Part shown: one piece after another, positions 32,923 to 43,749 of the stretch
How positions within the stretch are numbered: the stretch's first letter is position 1
Layout of the letters: every line of letters begins with the position of its first letter
From: Frigoribacterium faeni
GTDB taxonomy: Bacteria > Actinomycetota > Actinomycetes > Actinomycetales > Microbacteriaceae
Length of the DNA stretch: 64,000 nucleotides
NCBI RefSeq assembly: GCF_011761235.1
Contig: NZ_JAAOYW010000003.1
Location: 124,001 to 188,000 of the forward strand
Direction of reading: 5' to 3'
Notes under the pieces: generated by a model
The model's input: only the letters and a program-made list of their open reading frames with translations
Told to the model about the DNA's origin: nothing
The model's database searches: none
Position numbers and translations under genes: made by a program

Positions 32923-35889
32923 TTGACGTCACCCGCATCGTCGCGACCCGCACGACGCTCGCCCCGATTGCCCGTCCTGGTGACGGTGGCGGTCCTCGCC
33001 GCCCTGGTCATCGCCTTCTTCATCTTCTCGTCGCTCCTGACGGACTTCCTCTGGTACGACCAGCTGGGCTTCTCGACCGTCCTGACGACCCAGTGGCTGG
33101 CGGGCGCGGCGATGTTCTTCGTCGGCTTCGTGGCCATGGCCGTCCCGGTCTGGGTGAGCATCGAGGTCGCGTTCCGGTTCCGACCGGTCTACGCGAAGCT
33201 GAACTCGCAGCTCGACCGCTACCAGCAGGTCATCGAGCCCCTCCGCCGCGTCGTCGTGATCGGCGTCCCGGTCGTGCTCGGCCTCTTCGCCGGCATCGCG
33301 ACGTCGACGAACTGGCAGACGACCCTGCAGTGGCTGAACCGGACCCCGTTCGGCGAGACCGACCCGCAGTTCGGCCTCGACATCGGCTTCTACGTCTTCG
33401 AGCTGCCCTTCTACCAGGGGGTCGTCGGCTTCGCGTCGGCCGTCGTCCTCATCAGCGGCATCGCCGCGGTGGCGACGAGCTACCTCTACGGCGCCCTCCG
33501 CTTCTCGGGCCGTGACGTGCGCATCTCGCGCGTCGCCCGCATCCAGCTCGCGGTCACCGCCGCCGTCTACCTGCTGCTGCAGGGCGTCAGCCTCTGGCTC
33601 GACCAGTACGCGACGCTGTCCGACGGCACCAACAAGATCATCACCGGCGCGACCTACACCGACGTCGCGGCGGGCATCCCCGGCAAGCAGATCCTGGCGC
33701 TGGCCGCGGCCGTCGTCGCGGTGCTGTTCGTCGTCACGGCGATCATCGGCCGCTGGCGCCTCTCGGTCATCGGCACGGCCGCGCTGATCATCATCAGCAT
33801 CATCGTGGGCGGCATCTACCCCTGGGTCGTCCAGCGGTTCACGGTCGAGCCGAGCGAGCGCACGGTCGAGTCCACCTACATCGACCGCAACATCCAGGCC
33901 ACCCGTGACGCCTACGGCGTCTCGGACGTCGAGGAGCAGCCGTACGACGCGGTCTCGGACGCCGAGGCCGGCGCCCTCGCGGGCGACGCGGTCACCACCG
34001 CGAACATCCGCATCATCGACCCGGCGCTCGTCACCGACGCCTTCGCGCAGCTGCAGCAGTACCGCCAGTACTACAGCTTCCCCGAGCAGCTCTCGGTCGA
34101 CCGCTACACGATCGACGGCGCCACCCAGGACACCGTCATCGCGGTGCGCGAGCTGAACACCGACCAGCTCGGCAGCTCGGCGACGCCCTACAACACGACG
34201 TTCGTCTACACGCACGGCTACGGCGTGGTCGCCGCGTACGGCAACCAGCGCTCGGCCGACGGGCAGCCCGTGTTCCTCGAGTCGGGCATCCCCGTCAACG
34301 GCGCCCTCGGCGACGCCGACACCTACGAGCCGCGCATCTACTTCGGCCAGGAGTCGCCCACGTACTCGATCGTCGGCGGCGACGGCGGCGACGACATCGA
34401 GCTCGACTACCCGTCGGGCAGCAACGACAACGGCACGAACCAGACGACGACCTTCGACGGCGACGGCGGGCCCAAGCTCGACAGCGCCTTCAAGAAGCTC
34501 ATCTACGCCATCAAGTTCCAGTCCGAGCAGGTGTTCCTCTCCGACGCCGTCAACGACGGCTCGCAGATCCTCTACGACCGCGACCCGGCTCAGCGCGTGC
34601 AGAAGGTCGCGCCGTACCTGACCATCGACAGCGCGCCGTACCCGGCCGTCGTCGACGGCAAGGTCAAGTGGATCGTCGACGCGTACACGACCACCCGCGA
34701 GTACCCGTACTCGAAGCCCCAGGCCCTGTCCGACGCGATCGCCGACACGTACACCGAGCGACCGGTCTACGCGTCGAACGAGATCAACTACATCCGCAAC
34801 TCGGTCAAGGCCACGGTCGACGCCTACGACGGATCGGTCGACCTCTACGCGTGGGACACCGAGGACCCGATCCTCAAGACGTGGGAGAAGATCTTCCCGT
34901 CGACGATCAGCCCGCTCAGCGACATGAGCGTCGAGCTAATGCAGCACGTCCGCTACCCACAGGACATGTTCAAGGTGCAGCGCGCCATCCTCGGCACGTA
35001 CCACGTGACCGACGCCGACTCGTTCTACTCGAGCGACGACGCGTGGGTCACCCCGAACGAGCCGACGAGCAACGCGGCGAGCCCGCCGCTGCAGCCGCCG
35101 TACTACCTGACGCTGCAGCTGCCCGACCAGGATCCCGCCTTCTCGATCTACTCCACGTACATCCCGCAGCAGTCGGGCGAGAACGCGCGGAACGTCCTGA
35201 CGGGCTACCTGGCGGCCAACGCGGACGCCGGCTCGACGCCGGGCGAGATCTCGCCCGACTACGGCAAGCTCTCGCTGCTGACCCTGCCGAAGACCGACAC
35301 GGTCCCCGGCCCGGGCCAGGTGCAGAACAACTTCAACACCGACACGGCCGTGGCCAACCAGCTGGCGCTGCTGACGCGCGGCGACACGAGCGTCGTGCGC
35401 GGCAACCTGCTGACCCTGCCCGTCGGCGGCGGCCTGCTCTACGTGCAGCCGATCTACGTCAAGTCGAACTCCGAGACGTCGTACCCGGTGCTGCAGAAGG
35501 TGCTGGTCTCGTTCGGCGAGAAGATCGCCTTCGAGGACACCCTGAACGGCGCGCTCGACTCGCTGTTCGGCGGCAACTCGGGAGCGGTCGCCGGTGACGA
35601 CGCCGTGCCCGAGACCGACGACGGCACCTCGACCGACACCGGCGGCGACGCCGGTGCCGACTCCGGGGCGACCGACCCGGGCACGTCGACGCCGGCCCCG
35701 GACGCAGGCTCGGGCTCCGGCTCGGGCACGACCGGCAACGCGGCGCTGAACGCGGCCCTGGCCGACGCCCAGTCCGCGCTCGACGACCGTGCGGCGGCCT
35801 ACGCCTCGAACGACCTGGTGGCGGCGGCCGAGGCCGACCAGCGCCTCCAGACCGCCCTCGAGGACGCCGTGGCGGCCAGCGGCCAGTGA
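32923..35889 (+). CDS. UPF0182 family large membrane protein
   Basis: Protein of 988 residues, the usual size of UPF0182. Seven N-terminal membrane helices (about 20-320; for example LPVLVTVAVLAALVIAFFIF and LSVIGTAALIIISIIVGGIY) precede a large extracytoplasmic domain (about 320-890), which begins VQRFTVEPSERTVESTYIDR. The C-terminal 100 residues are acidic, Ser/Thr/Gly-rich, then helical. The family is found throughout actinobacteria; its function is not established. It follows the PDZ/Lon gene as Rv3193c follows Rv3194c. Start TTG: AGGAG lies seven bases upstream and no better start exists. Confidence 0.87.
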   Translation: MTSPASSRPARRSPRLPVLVTVAVLAALVIAFFIFSSLLTDFLWYDQLGFSTVLTTQWLAGAAMFFVGFVAMAVPVWVSIEVAFRFRPVYAKLNSQLDRYQQVIEPLRRVVVIGVPVVLGLFAGIATSTNWQTTLQWLNRTPFGETDPQFGLDIGFYVFELPFYQGVVGFASAVVLISGIAAVATSYLYGALRFSGRDVRISRVARIQLAVTAAVYLLLQGVSLWLDQYATLSDGTNKIITGATYTDVAAGIPGKQILALAAAVVAVLFVVTAIIGRWRLSVIGTAALIIISIIVGGIYPWVVQRFTVEPSERTVESTYIDRNIQATRDAYGVSDVEEQPYDAVSDAEAGALAGDAVTTANIRIIDPALVTDAFAQLQQYRQYYSFPEQLSVDRYTIDGATQDTVIAVRELNTDQLGSSATPYNTTFVYTHGYGVVAAYGNQRSADGQPVFLESGIPVNGALGDADTYEPRIYFGQESPTYSIVGGDGGDDIELDYPSGSNDNGTNQTTTFDGDGGPKLDSAFKKLIYAIKFQSEQVFLSDAVNDGSQILYDRDPAQRVQKVAPYLTIDSAPYPAVVDGKVKWIVDAYTTTREYPYSKPQALSDAIADTYTERPVYASNEINYIRNSVKATVDAYDGSVDLYAWDTEDPILKTWEKIFPSTISPLSDMSVELMQHVRYPQDMFKVQRAILGTYHVTDADSFYSSDDAWVTPNEPTSNAASPPLQPPYYLTLQLPDQDPAFSIYSTYIPQQSGENARNVLTGYLAANADAGSTPGEISPDYGKLSLLTLPKTDTVPGPGQVQNNFNTDTAVANQLALLTRGDTSVVRGNLLTLPVGGGLLYVQPIYVKSNSETSYPVLQKVLVSFGEKIAFEDTLNGALDSLFGGNSGAVAGDDAVPETDDGTSTDTGGDAGADSGATDPGTSTPAPDAGSGSGSGTTGNAALNAALADAQSALDDRAAAYASNDLVAAAEADQRLQTALEDAVAASGQ

Positions 35890-35907
35890 CGCGCTGACCG
35901 TCGACCC

Positions 35908-35943
35908 GACGGCCGCTCCTCGACTCGTCGAGGGGCGGCCGTC
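35908..35943. terminator. Hairpin terminator after the UPF0182 gene
   Basis: 16-bp stem with one G-T pair (GACGGCCGCTCCTCGA at 35908-35923 with 35928-35943) and a four-base loop, 18 bases after the stop codon. Confidence 0.8.
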
Positions 35944-35973
35944 GTCGTCCGTCCGGCCCCGCCCGGGCTCGAT

Positions 35974-36002
35974 TTGGACGGGCCTGCATCTCGTGATAAG
36001 TT
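35974..36002 (+). promoter_or_regulatory. Promoter of the initiator tRNA gene
   Basis: TTGGAC (35974-35979), 17-base spacer, TAAGTT (35997-36002) within TGATAAGTTT. The predicted start falls only a few bases before the tRNA at 36014. It is the most AT-rich patch nearby. Confidence 0.65.
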
Positions 36003-36013
36003 TCTTCTCGTGC

Positions 36014-36090
36014 CGCGGGGTGGAGCAGTTCGGTAGCTCGCTGGGCTCATAACCCAGAGGTCGTAGGTTCAAATCCTGCCCCCGCAACCA
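36014..36090 (+). tRNA. Initiator tRNA-Met (anticodon CAU)
   Basis: 77 bases including an encoded CCA. The acceptor stem is CGCGGGG with CCCCGCA, in which C1 faces A72 unpaired, the hallmark of bacterial initiator tRNA. The anticodon stem CTGGG/CCCAG has the three G-C pairs next to the loop CTCATAA that also mark initiators. The T arm is GTAGG-TTCAAAT-CCTGC. Flanked by its own promoter and terminator. Confidence 0.95.
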
Positions 36091-36100
36091 ACGCGTCACC

Positions 36101-36134
36101 ACAGAAGCCCTGACCACTCGGTCAGGGCTTCTGT
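36101..36134. terminator. Terminator of the initiator tRNA gene
   Basis: Perfect 15-bp stem (ACAGAAGCCCTGACC at 36101-36115 with 36120-36134), loop ACTC, followed by a short T-containing stretch. Confidence 0.85.
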
Positions 36135-36243
36135 CGTTCCCGGGGCTGTGTCGTTACGAGGCCCGTGTCGTTCCCCGGGCCCCTGTCGTTCTCGGACACG
36201 ACGTCCCTCGCGCCGAGCGGTCGCGCTGTGCCAGGGTGAGCAC

Positions 36244-37365
36244 GTGTCCGGACTCGCCGTCGTCGTCGCACCCGACTCCTTCAAGGGGAGCGCGGGCGCC
36301 GCAGCGGTCGCCGCCGCCCTCGCCCGGGGCTGGCGCTCGGCGCGGCCCGACGACGTCCTCACCGAGCTCCCCCTGGCCGACGGGGGCGAGGGCACCCTCG
36401 ACGCGCTCGAGGCCGCCCTGCCCGGGTGCGTGCGCCACCACCTCGAGGTCCCGGGGCCGGACGGGCGGCCGGTGGGCGCCTCCTGGATCGTGCTGCCCGA
36501 CGGCACGGCCGTGGCCGAGCTGGCCTCGGCGAGCGGCCTCGGCCTGCTCTCCGAGCCCTTGCCCTACGACGCGCACACGCGCGGGCTCGGCCGGGTGCTC
36601 GCCGCGGCCCTCGACGCCGGCGCGACGCGACTGGTCGTCGGGCTCGGCGGCAGCGCCTCGACCGACGGGGGAGCCGGAGTGCTCGTCGAGCTCGGCGCGC
36701 GCCTCCTCGACTCGCTGGGCGAGCCCGTCCGGGACGGCGCGCACGGCCTCGTCGAGGCTGCCCGCATCGACCTCACGGGCCTGCGGCCGCTGCCCGAGGG
36801 CGGCGTCGTGGCCTGGACCGACGTCACGGCGCCGCTGTTCGGGGCGACCGGGGCCGCCGCCGTCTTCGGGCCGCAGAAGGGCGCCGGGCCCGACGACGTC
36901 CTGGCCCTGGACCGGTCGCTGCGCGCCTTCGCGGACCTCGTCGACGTCGACCCTGGCACGCCGGGCGCCGGGGCCGCGGGCGGCACGGGCTTCGGCCTGC
37001 TCGTCTGGGGAGCGTCGCTCGTCTCGGGCGCCGCCGCGGTGTCGGAGGCCGTGGGCCTCGACCGCCTCGTCGCGGGGGCGGACCTCGTCGTCACCGGGGA
37101 GGGGCGGTTCGACGCGCAGACGGCGGGAGGCAAGCTCGTGTCGTGGGTCGCCTCCTCGGCCCGTGCCCACGAGGTGCCGGTCGCGCTCGTCGCCGGTCAG
37201 GTGCAGGCGGGCACAGAGGGGTTCGTCGACGTCGTGTCCACGTCCGACCTCGCCGGGGGCGCGGCCGCCTCGCAGGCCGAGCCCGAGCGGTGGCTCGAGG
37301 CGGCCGGGGCGCGGCTGGCCGAGCAGGCGGGCCGGGGCGACGCGGGGGACCGCGCCGCGCGGTGA
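36244..37365 (+). CDS. glxK: Glycerate kinase
   Basis: Protein of about 373 residues matching the GlxK family, which phosphorylates D-glycerate (to 2- or 3-phosphoglycerate, depending on subgroup) with ATP. Family motifs: VVVAPDSFKGS at the N-terminus, LPLADGGEGTLDAL, LVVGLGGSASTDGGAGVLVELGARLLD shown by GGSASTDGGAG, and VTGEGRFDAQTAGGK near the C-terminus. The cytosolic role joins glyoxylate or serine-derived glycerate to glycolysis. The GTG at 36244 has GGTGAG just upstream and starts exactly at the domain; the longer upstream frame is not protein-like. It stands alone after the tRNA. Confidence 0.9.
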   Translation: MSGLAVVVAPDSFKGSAGAAAVAAALARGWRSARPDDVLTELPLADGGEGTLDALEAALPGCVRHHLEVPGPDGRPVGASWIVLPDGTAVAELASASGLGLLSEPLPYDAHTRGLGRVLAAALDAGATRLVVGLGGSASTDGGAGVLVELGARLLDSLGEPVRDGAHGLVEAARIDLTGLRPLPEGGVVAWTDVTAPLFGATGAAAVFGPQKGAGPDDVLALDRSLRAFADLVDVDPGTPGAGAAGGTGFGLLVWGASLVSGAAAVSEAVGLDRLVAGADLVVTGEGRFDAQTAGGKLVSWVASSARAHEVPVALVAGQVQAGTEGFVDVVSTSDLAGGAAASQAEPERWLEAAGARLAEQAGRGDAGDRAAR

Positions 37366-37488
37366 CCGGTCCGCGGCGGACGGGCGCACCCGCGGCCGGC
37401 TCCCGGCGACGCCTACGCCGAGGCTGACGCTGATGGCGACGGCCGAGCCGAGGAGGCGCGGCGCAGGCCCGTCAGACACTCAGGCCCG

Positions 37489-38688
37489 TCAGACGCGCAG
37501 GCCCGCCAGCCCGCGTGCGGCCCGCTCGAGCACCTCGGTGCGCTTGCAGAACGCGAACCGGATGCGGCTCGCGTGCTCGGCCGCCGCCTCCTCGTGGCAG
37601 AACGCGCTGACGGGCACGCCGACGACGCCGGCCAGCTCGGGCAGGCGCCGGCAGAGGTCGGCGGCGTCGTCGAAGCCGAGGGGGGCCGCGTCGGCGACGA
37701 CGAAGTAGCCGCCGCGTGAGGGCGCGACCGAGAAGCCCGCGGCGAGGAGCCCCTCGGTCAGCAGCTCGGCCTTGCGCTGGAGGCCGGCGGCGAGCTGCCG
37801 GTACCACTCGTCGGGCAGGCCGAGCCCGACCGCGATCGCCGGCTGGAACACCGAGCCGTTGACGAAGGTGAGGTACTGCTTGACCGTCAGCACGCGGGAC
37901 ACGAGGTGCTCGGGCCCGGTGAGCCAGCCGATCTTCCAGCCCGTGGTGCTGAAGGTCTTGCCGCCGCTCGAGATGCTCAGGGTCCGCTCGGCGGCGCCGG
38001 GCAGCGTCGAGAGCGGCACGTGGGCGGCGCCGTCGAAGAGCAGGTGCTCGTAGACCTCGTCGGTGACGACGACCGCGTCGTGCTGTCGCGCGAGGTCGAC
38101 GATCAGCTGGCGGGTCGCCGCGTCGAGCACGGTCCCGGTCGGGTTGTGCGGGTCGTTCACCACGACCAGGGCGGTGCGGGACGAGAACGCCGCCCGCAGC
38201 TCGTCGTGGTCGACGACGAACTCCGGCCCGTGCATCGCCACCGTGCGGTGCACCCCGCCCGCGAGGCCGACGAGGGCGCCGTAGGCGTCGTAGAAGGGCT
38301 CGAGCGTCACGACCTCGTCGCCGTCGTCCACCAGCGCGAGGATCGTCGCGGCGAGGGCCTCGGTCGCGCCGGCCGTCACGAGCACCTCGCGCGCCGGGTC
38401 GAGGTCGATCCCGTAGAACCGCCGCTGGTGCTCGGCGACGGCGTCGAGCAGCTCGGGCACGCCGCGGCCGGGCGGGTACTGGTTGCGACCGGCGTCGAGG
38501 GCGGCGTGCGCGGCGTCGAGCACGGCCCGGGGCCCGTCCTCGTCGGGGAACCCCTGGCCCAGGTTCACGGCGCCGGTGCGCGCGGCGAGCGCCGACATCT
38601 CGGCGAAGATCGTCGGCGCCGCGCGTCCCGTCTCGTCGAGCAGCATGGCGCCGCGGGCGGCTCGTTCCCAGGGGGCAGGTCCAGTCAT
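37489..38688 (-). CDS. PLP-dependent class I/II aminotransferase
   Basis: Protein of 399 residues, fold type I. NLGQGFPDEDGP, NQYPPGRGVPELLDAVAEH, TAGATEALAATI (phosphate loop), NDPHNPTGTVL, VVTDEVYEHLLFDG (Asp for the pyridine N) and SSGGKTFSTTGWKIGW (Schiff-base Lys) are all present, as is the C-terminal Arg in ASRIRFAFCK. This pattern is closest to the kynurenine/methionine or N-succinyl-DAP aminotransferase group (YbdL, DapC-like). The substrate cannot be fixed from sequence alone. ATG 38688 lies nine bases after TACGGT; ATG at codon 15 is an alternative. Confidence 0.85.
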   Translation of the reverse strand: MTGPAPWERAARGAMLLDETGRAAPTIFAEMSALAARTGAVNLGQGFPDEDGPRAVLDAAHAALDAGRNQYPPGRGVPELLDAVAEHQRRFYGIDLDPAREVLVTAGATEALAATILALVDDGDEVVTLEPFYDAYGALVGLAGGVHRTVAMHGPEFVVDHDELRAAFSSRTALVVVNDPHNPTGTVLDAATRQLIVDLARQHDAVVVTDEVYEHLLFDGAAHVPLSTLPGAAERTLSISSGGKTFSTTGWKIGWLTGPEHLVSRVLTVKQYLTFVNGSVFQPAIAVGLGLPDEWYRQLAAGLQRKAELLTEGLLAAGFSVAPSRGGYFVVADAAPLGFDDAADLCRRLPELAGVVGVPVSAFCHEEAAAEHASRIRFAFCKRTEVLERAARGLAGLRV

Positions 38689-38757
38689 GGTGCTGTCACC
38701 GTACCCGGACGAGGGTCCCGCCCCGCGGTCCCCGGCGGGCTCACGTCAGCGGACCCA

Positions 38758-38763
38758 TAAGCT
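38758..38763 (+). promoter_or_regulatory. Possible -10 box of the HtrA-type protease gene
   Basis: TAAGCT, about 85 bases before the ATG at 38848. The leader includes TTATGCGCTGCACAGC, and GGAAGGAG at 38831-38838 serves as ribosome-binding site. Confidence 0.4.
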
Positions 38764-38847
38764 GGCCGCAGCCCGCTCCCAGGCGGGTCTTATGCGCTGC
38801 ACAGCTTGCACGACGAGTCTGGCGGGGCTTGGAAGGAGCACACCCTC

Positions 38848-40812
<1,965 letters not shown>

Positions 40813-40838
40813 TCCTCGCGGACGACGCGGCTCCTCCT

Positions 40839-40877
40839 CAGGGCGGGTCGGGGCACCTCGTGCCCCGGCCCGCCCTG
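40839..40877. terminator. Hairpin terminator after the HtrA-type gene
   Basis: 18-bp stem with one G-T pair (CAGGGCGGGTCGGGGCAC at 40839-40856 with 40860-40877), loop CTC. Confidence 0.85.
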
Positions 40878-40886
40878 TCGCCTTGG

Positions 40887-40892
40887 TAGGCT
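40887..40892 (+). promoter_or_regulatory. Possible -10 box of the glycopolymer assembly operon
   Basis: TAGGCT directly after the terminator, about 67 bases before the first glycosyltransferase ATG; the leader is GC-rich with no clear -35. Confidence 0.4.
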
Positions 40893-40959
40893 CGCCGAGA
40901 TCACGAGAGGCCCCGGCCTCGACCCACAGCGCGACAGCGCCGCATCCCGAGGCCCCTCC

Positions 40960-42003
40960 ATGACCTTCCCCGACAGCCCGGCGCCCGGCGTGTCCTACGT
41001 CATGCCCGTGCTCAACGAGGAGCGCGACATCCGGGCCGCCGTCGAGAGCCTGGTCGACCAGGACTACGAGGGCCCGTTCGAGGTCCTGCTCGCCCTCGGG
41101 CCGAGCGTCGACCGCACCGACGAGGTCGTCGCCGAGATGTCGGCCGCCGACCCGCGCATCCGCAGCCTGCCGAACCCCCTGGGCTCCACCCCGGCGGGCC
41201 TCAACGTGGCCATCCGGGCCAGCGTGCACCCGATCACCGTCCGCGTCGACGCGCACTCGGTGCTGCCCCGCGACTACACCCGCCTCGCCGTCGAGGCGCT
41301 GCGCCGCAGCGGCGCCGACAACGTCGGCGGCATCATGCTCGCCGAGGGCCGCACGCCGTTCGAGAAGGCCGTCGCCCGCGCCTACGGCAGCCGGGTCGGC
41401 CTCGGCGGCACGCCCCACCACGTCGGAGGCGAGGAGGGGCCGGCCGAGACCGCGTACCTGGGCGTGTTCCTGCGCCACCGCCTCCTCGAGGTCGGGCTCT
41501 TCGACGAGGGCGTCAAGCGCGGACAGGACTGGGAGCTCAACCGCCGCCTGCGCGCCACGGGGGGCACCGTCTGGTTCACGCCCGAGCTCGTCGTGACCTA
41601 CCGGCCGCGGCCCAGCCTCCGCAAGCTCGCACGGCAGTTCGTCGCCACGGGCCTCTGGCGCGGCGAGCTCGCCCGCCGGTTCCCGAAGGCGAACACGCTG
41701 CGCTACCTCGTGCCGCCGGCGATGGTGCTCGGGGTCGCCCTGGGCCTGCTCGCGGGCGTCGTCGGGCTCGTCGGCCTGGCGACCGGCACGGCCGCGGCCT
41801 GGGCCCTGGTCGGCCTCGTCGTCCCCGGCTTCTACCTGCTGTTCGTCGTGCTGGCCGCGCTGCTGGCCGCGCGGGGCGACGACCTCCGCACGCGGCTGTG
41901 GTTTCTCGTAGTCTTGCCTTCCATCCACTTCGGCTGGGGGCTCGGCTTCGTGGCGGGGTTCCTCGACCTGACGGGCAACATCACCGCCCACACGGGGAGA
42001 TAG
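40960..42003 (+). CDS. Glycosyltransferase family 2, membrane associated
   Basis: Protein of 347 residues. GT-A fold with VSYVMPVLNEERDIRAAVES at the N-terminus, TVRVDAHSVLPRDY (the DxH/DxD-type metal site) and GVKRGQDWELNRRL (the acceptor-side ED/QD motif). Two or three C-terminal membrane helices (VLGVALGLLAGVVGLVGLA; ALVGLVVPGFYLLFVVLAALL) follow. It probably adds a sugar to a lipid-linked intermediate of a cell-envelope polymer. First gene of a plus-strand run; the next gene begins seven bases after its stop. Donor and acceptor cannot be told. Confidence 0.85.
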   Translation: MTFPDSPAPGVSYVMPVLNEERDIRAAVESLVDQDYEGPFEVLLALGPSVDRTDEVVAEMSAADPRIRSLPNPLGSTPAGLNVAIRASVHPITVRVDAHSVLPRDYTRLAVEALRRSGADNVGGIMLAEGRTPFEKAVARAYGSRVGLGGTPHHVGGEEGPAETAYLGVFLRHRLLEVGLFDEGVKRGQDWELNRRLRATGGTVWFTPELVVTYRPRPSLRKLARQFVATGLWRGELARRFPKANTLRYLVPPAMVLGVALGLLAGVVGLVGLATGTAAAWALVGLVVPGFYLLFVVLAALLAARGDDLRTRLWFLVVLPSIHFGWGLGFVAGFLDLTGNITAHTGR

Positions 42004-42010
42004 CGACGCC

Positions 42011-42817
42011 ATGACCGCGGTGCCCACGCGTCCCACGTCCATCGCCGAGCTGCGACGGGTGGCCCAGCCGCCCGAGGTGCGCAGCCGCGCCAACGCCGAG
42101 CACTGGACGGCCTCGCTCTACCTCCGCGACGTGTCGCCGTACCTCACGTGGTGGCTGCTGAAGACGAGCGTCACCGCGAACGGCGTCACGGGGCTCATGA
42201 TCCTCACCGGCTGGGCGACCGCGGCGGCGCTGCTCGTGCCCGGCCTCGGAGGCGCGGCCCTGGCCCTCGTGCTCGGTCAGCTGCAGATGCTCGTCGACTG
42301 CTCCGACGGCGAGGTCGCGCGGTGGCGCGGCACGAGCTCGCCGGCGGGCGTGTTCCTCGACAAGGTCGGCCACTACTCGACCGAGGCCCTCATCCCGGTC
42401 GTGCTCGGCGTGCGGGCGGCCGGGTTCCCGTTCGACGTGCCCGCCGACTGGCTGTGGACGACGCTCGGCACGGCCCTCGCCCTCGTCGTCGTGCTCAACA
42501 AGGCGCTCAACGACATGGTGCACGTCGCCCGCGCGAACGCCGGGCTGACCCGCCTCGAGGACAAGCGCGGGGGAGCGACCGTGCCGAGCGGCCGCCTCCT
42601 CTCCCGGCTGCGCTCCGCGGCGCGGTTCGTGCCGTTCCACCGCCTGTACCACTCGGTCGAGCTGACCATGCTGGCCTTCGTCGCCGCCCTGGTGGGCCTG
42701 GTCGTCGGCGAGCCGACGGCCGACCGCGTCCTCGTGTCCGTCCTGCTGCCGCTCTCGGTGCTCGCCCTCGTCGGCCACTTCGTGGCCATCATGGCGTCGA
42801 AGCGGGTCCGCTCCTGA
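42011..42817 (+). CDS. CDP-alcohol phosphatidyltransferase family protein, variant active site
   Basis: Protein of 268 residues with about six membrane helices. The family signature D-x2-D-G-x2-A-R-x8-G-x3-D-x3-D appears as LVDCSDGEVARW followed by GVFLDKVGHYS, with His in the place of the last Asp. In solved family members that Asp is the proposed general base. The enzyme would transfer a phospho-alcohol from a CDP-linked donor to a lipid or polyol, a fitting priming or decorating step for a phosphate-containing envelope polymer. It lies between two GT2 genes on the same strand and overlaps the next by one codon. Confidence 0.82.
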   Translation: MTAVPTRPTSIAELRRVAQPPEVRSRANAEHWTASLYLRDVSPYLTWWLLKTSVTANGVTGLMILTGWATAAALLVPGLGGAALALVLGQLQMLVDCSDGEVARWRGTSSPAGVFLDKVGHYSTEALIPVVLGVRAAGFPFDVPADWLWTTLGTALALVVVLNKALNDMVHVARANAGLTRLEDKRGGATVPSGRLLSRLRSAARFVPFHRLYHSVELTMLAFVAALVGLVVGEPTADRVLVSVLLPLSVLALVGHFVAIMASKRVRS

Positions 42818-43689
42818 GCGCGTCGCCGCCCCGGGTCGGCGTCGTCAGCCTCACCCAGGGCCGCCGACCGGACGACCTGCGTCGCGGCCTCGAGAGCGTC
42901 CTCGCCCAGGTCGGCGTCGAGGTCGACGTCGTGTGCGTCGGCAACGGCGGCGGGCCGGGGCCGGTGCCCGAGGGCGTCCGGGTGGTCGTGCTGCCCGAGA
43001 ACGTCGGCATCCCCGCGGGCCGCAACCGCGGCGTCGAGCACGTGACGGGCGACTGGCTGTTCTTCCTCGACGACGACGCCAGCGTCCCGTCCTCGACGTT
43101 CCTCGCCGACGCCGTCGCGCTGATGGAGCGCGAGGGCGACGTCGGGCTCGTGCAGCCCCGGGTCGTGGACGCGTCGGGGGCGACGTCGCCCCGGCGCTGG
43201 ATCCCGCGACTGCGCAAGGGCGACGCCGCGACGTCGAGCGACGTGTTCTCGGTCTGGGAGGGCGCGACCGTGATGCCCCGCACCGTCTTCGACGCCTGCG
43301 GGGGATGGGGCGAACCGTACTTCTACGCCCACGAGGGCATCGAGCTCGCCTGGCGCGTCTGGGCCCAGGGCCTGCGGGTCCGCTACGAGGGCGGCCTGGT
43401 AGCGCACCACCCGGCCATCGACCCGGCCCGCCACGCCGAGTACCACCGCCTCAACGCACGCAACCGGGTGTGGCTCGCCAAGCGCAACCTGCCGTGGCCG
43501 CTCGTGCCGCTCTACGTCGGCAGCTGGACCGCCGTCCAGGTGCTGCGCTGGGCGCGGACGCCCGCGCGCCTCCGTGCCTGGTTCGGCGGGTGGGCCGAGG
43601 GCTGGCGCACGTCGCCGGGCGGCCGGCGGTCCGTCGGCTGGGCGACGGTGCTCCGCATGTCCAGGGCCGGCCGACCACCGGTGATCTAG
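42814..43689 (+). CDS. Glycosyltransferase family 2 with apparent CTG start
   Basis: GT2 domain of about 291 residues: RVGVVSLTQGRRPDDLRRGL, PENVGIPAGRNRGVEH, WLFFLDDDASVPS (DxD-type DDD), YFYAHEGIELAWRVW (acceptor-side E), then a basic C-terminus. The substrate is unknown. The domain begins at about 42829, but no ATG, GTG or TTG lies in frame between the far upstream antisense-like region and a GTG at about 42938, which would remove the first strand and part of the nucleotide site. CTG at 42814 overlaps the previous stop as CTGA, the same geometry as the GTGA junctions elsewhere here, and is the best start. Confidence 0.75.
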   Translation: MSASPPRVGVVSLTQGRRPDDLRRGLESVLAQVGVEVDVVCVGNGGGPGPVPEGVRVVVLPENVGIPAGRNRGVEHVTGDWLFFLDDDASVPSSTFLADAVALMEREGDVGLVQPRVVDASGATSPRRWIPRLRKGDAATSSDVFSVWEGATVMPRTVFDACGGWGEPYFYAHEGIELAWRVWAQGLRVRYEGGLVAHHPAIDPARHAEYHRLNARNRVWLAKRNLPWPLVPLYVGSWTAVQVLRWARTPARLRAWFGGWAEGWRTSPGGRRSVGWATVLRMSRAGRPPVI

Positions 43690-43692
43690 CCT
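43687..43692 (+). promoter_or_regulatory. Possible -10 box of the TagB/TagF-like gene
   Basis: TAGCCT overlaps the stop codon of the preceding glycosyltransferase gene, about 57 bases before the GTG at 43750. An AGGAGGA ribosome-binding site lies at 43737-43743. Confidence 0.35.
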
Positions 43693-43749
43693 GGACGGGC
43701 TCGACGCGCGACGGTCGTCGGGCGTCTCAGCACACCAGGAGGACCCTTC

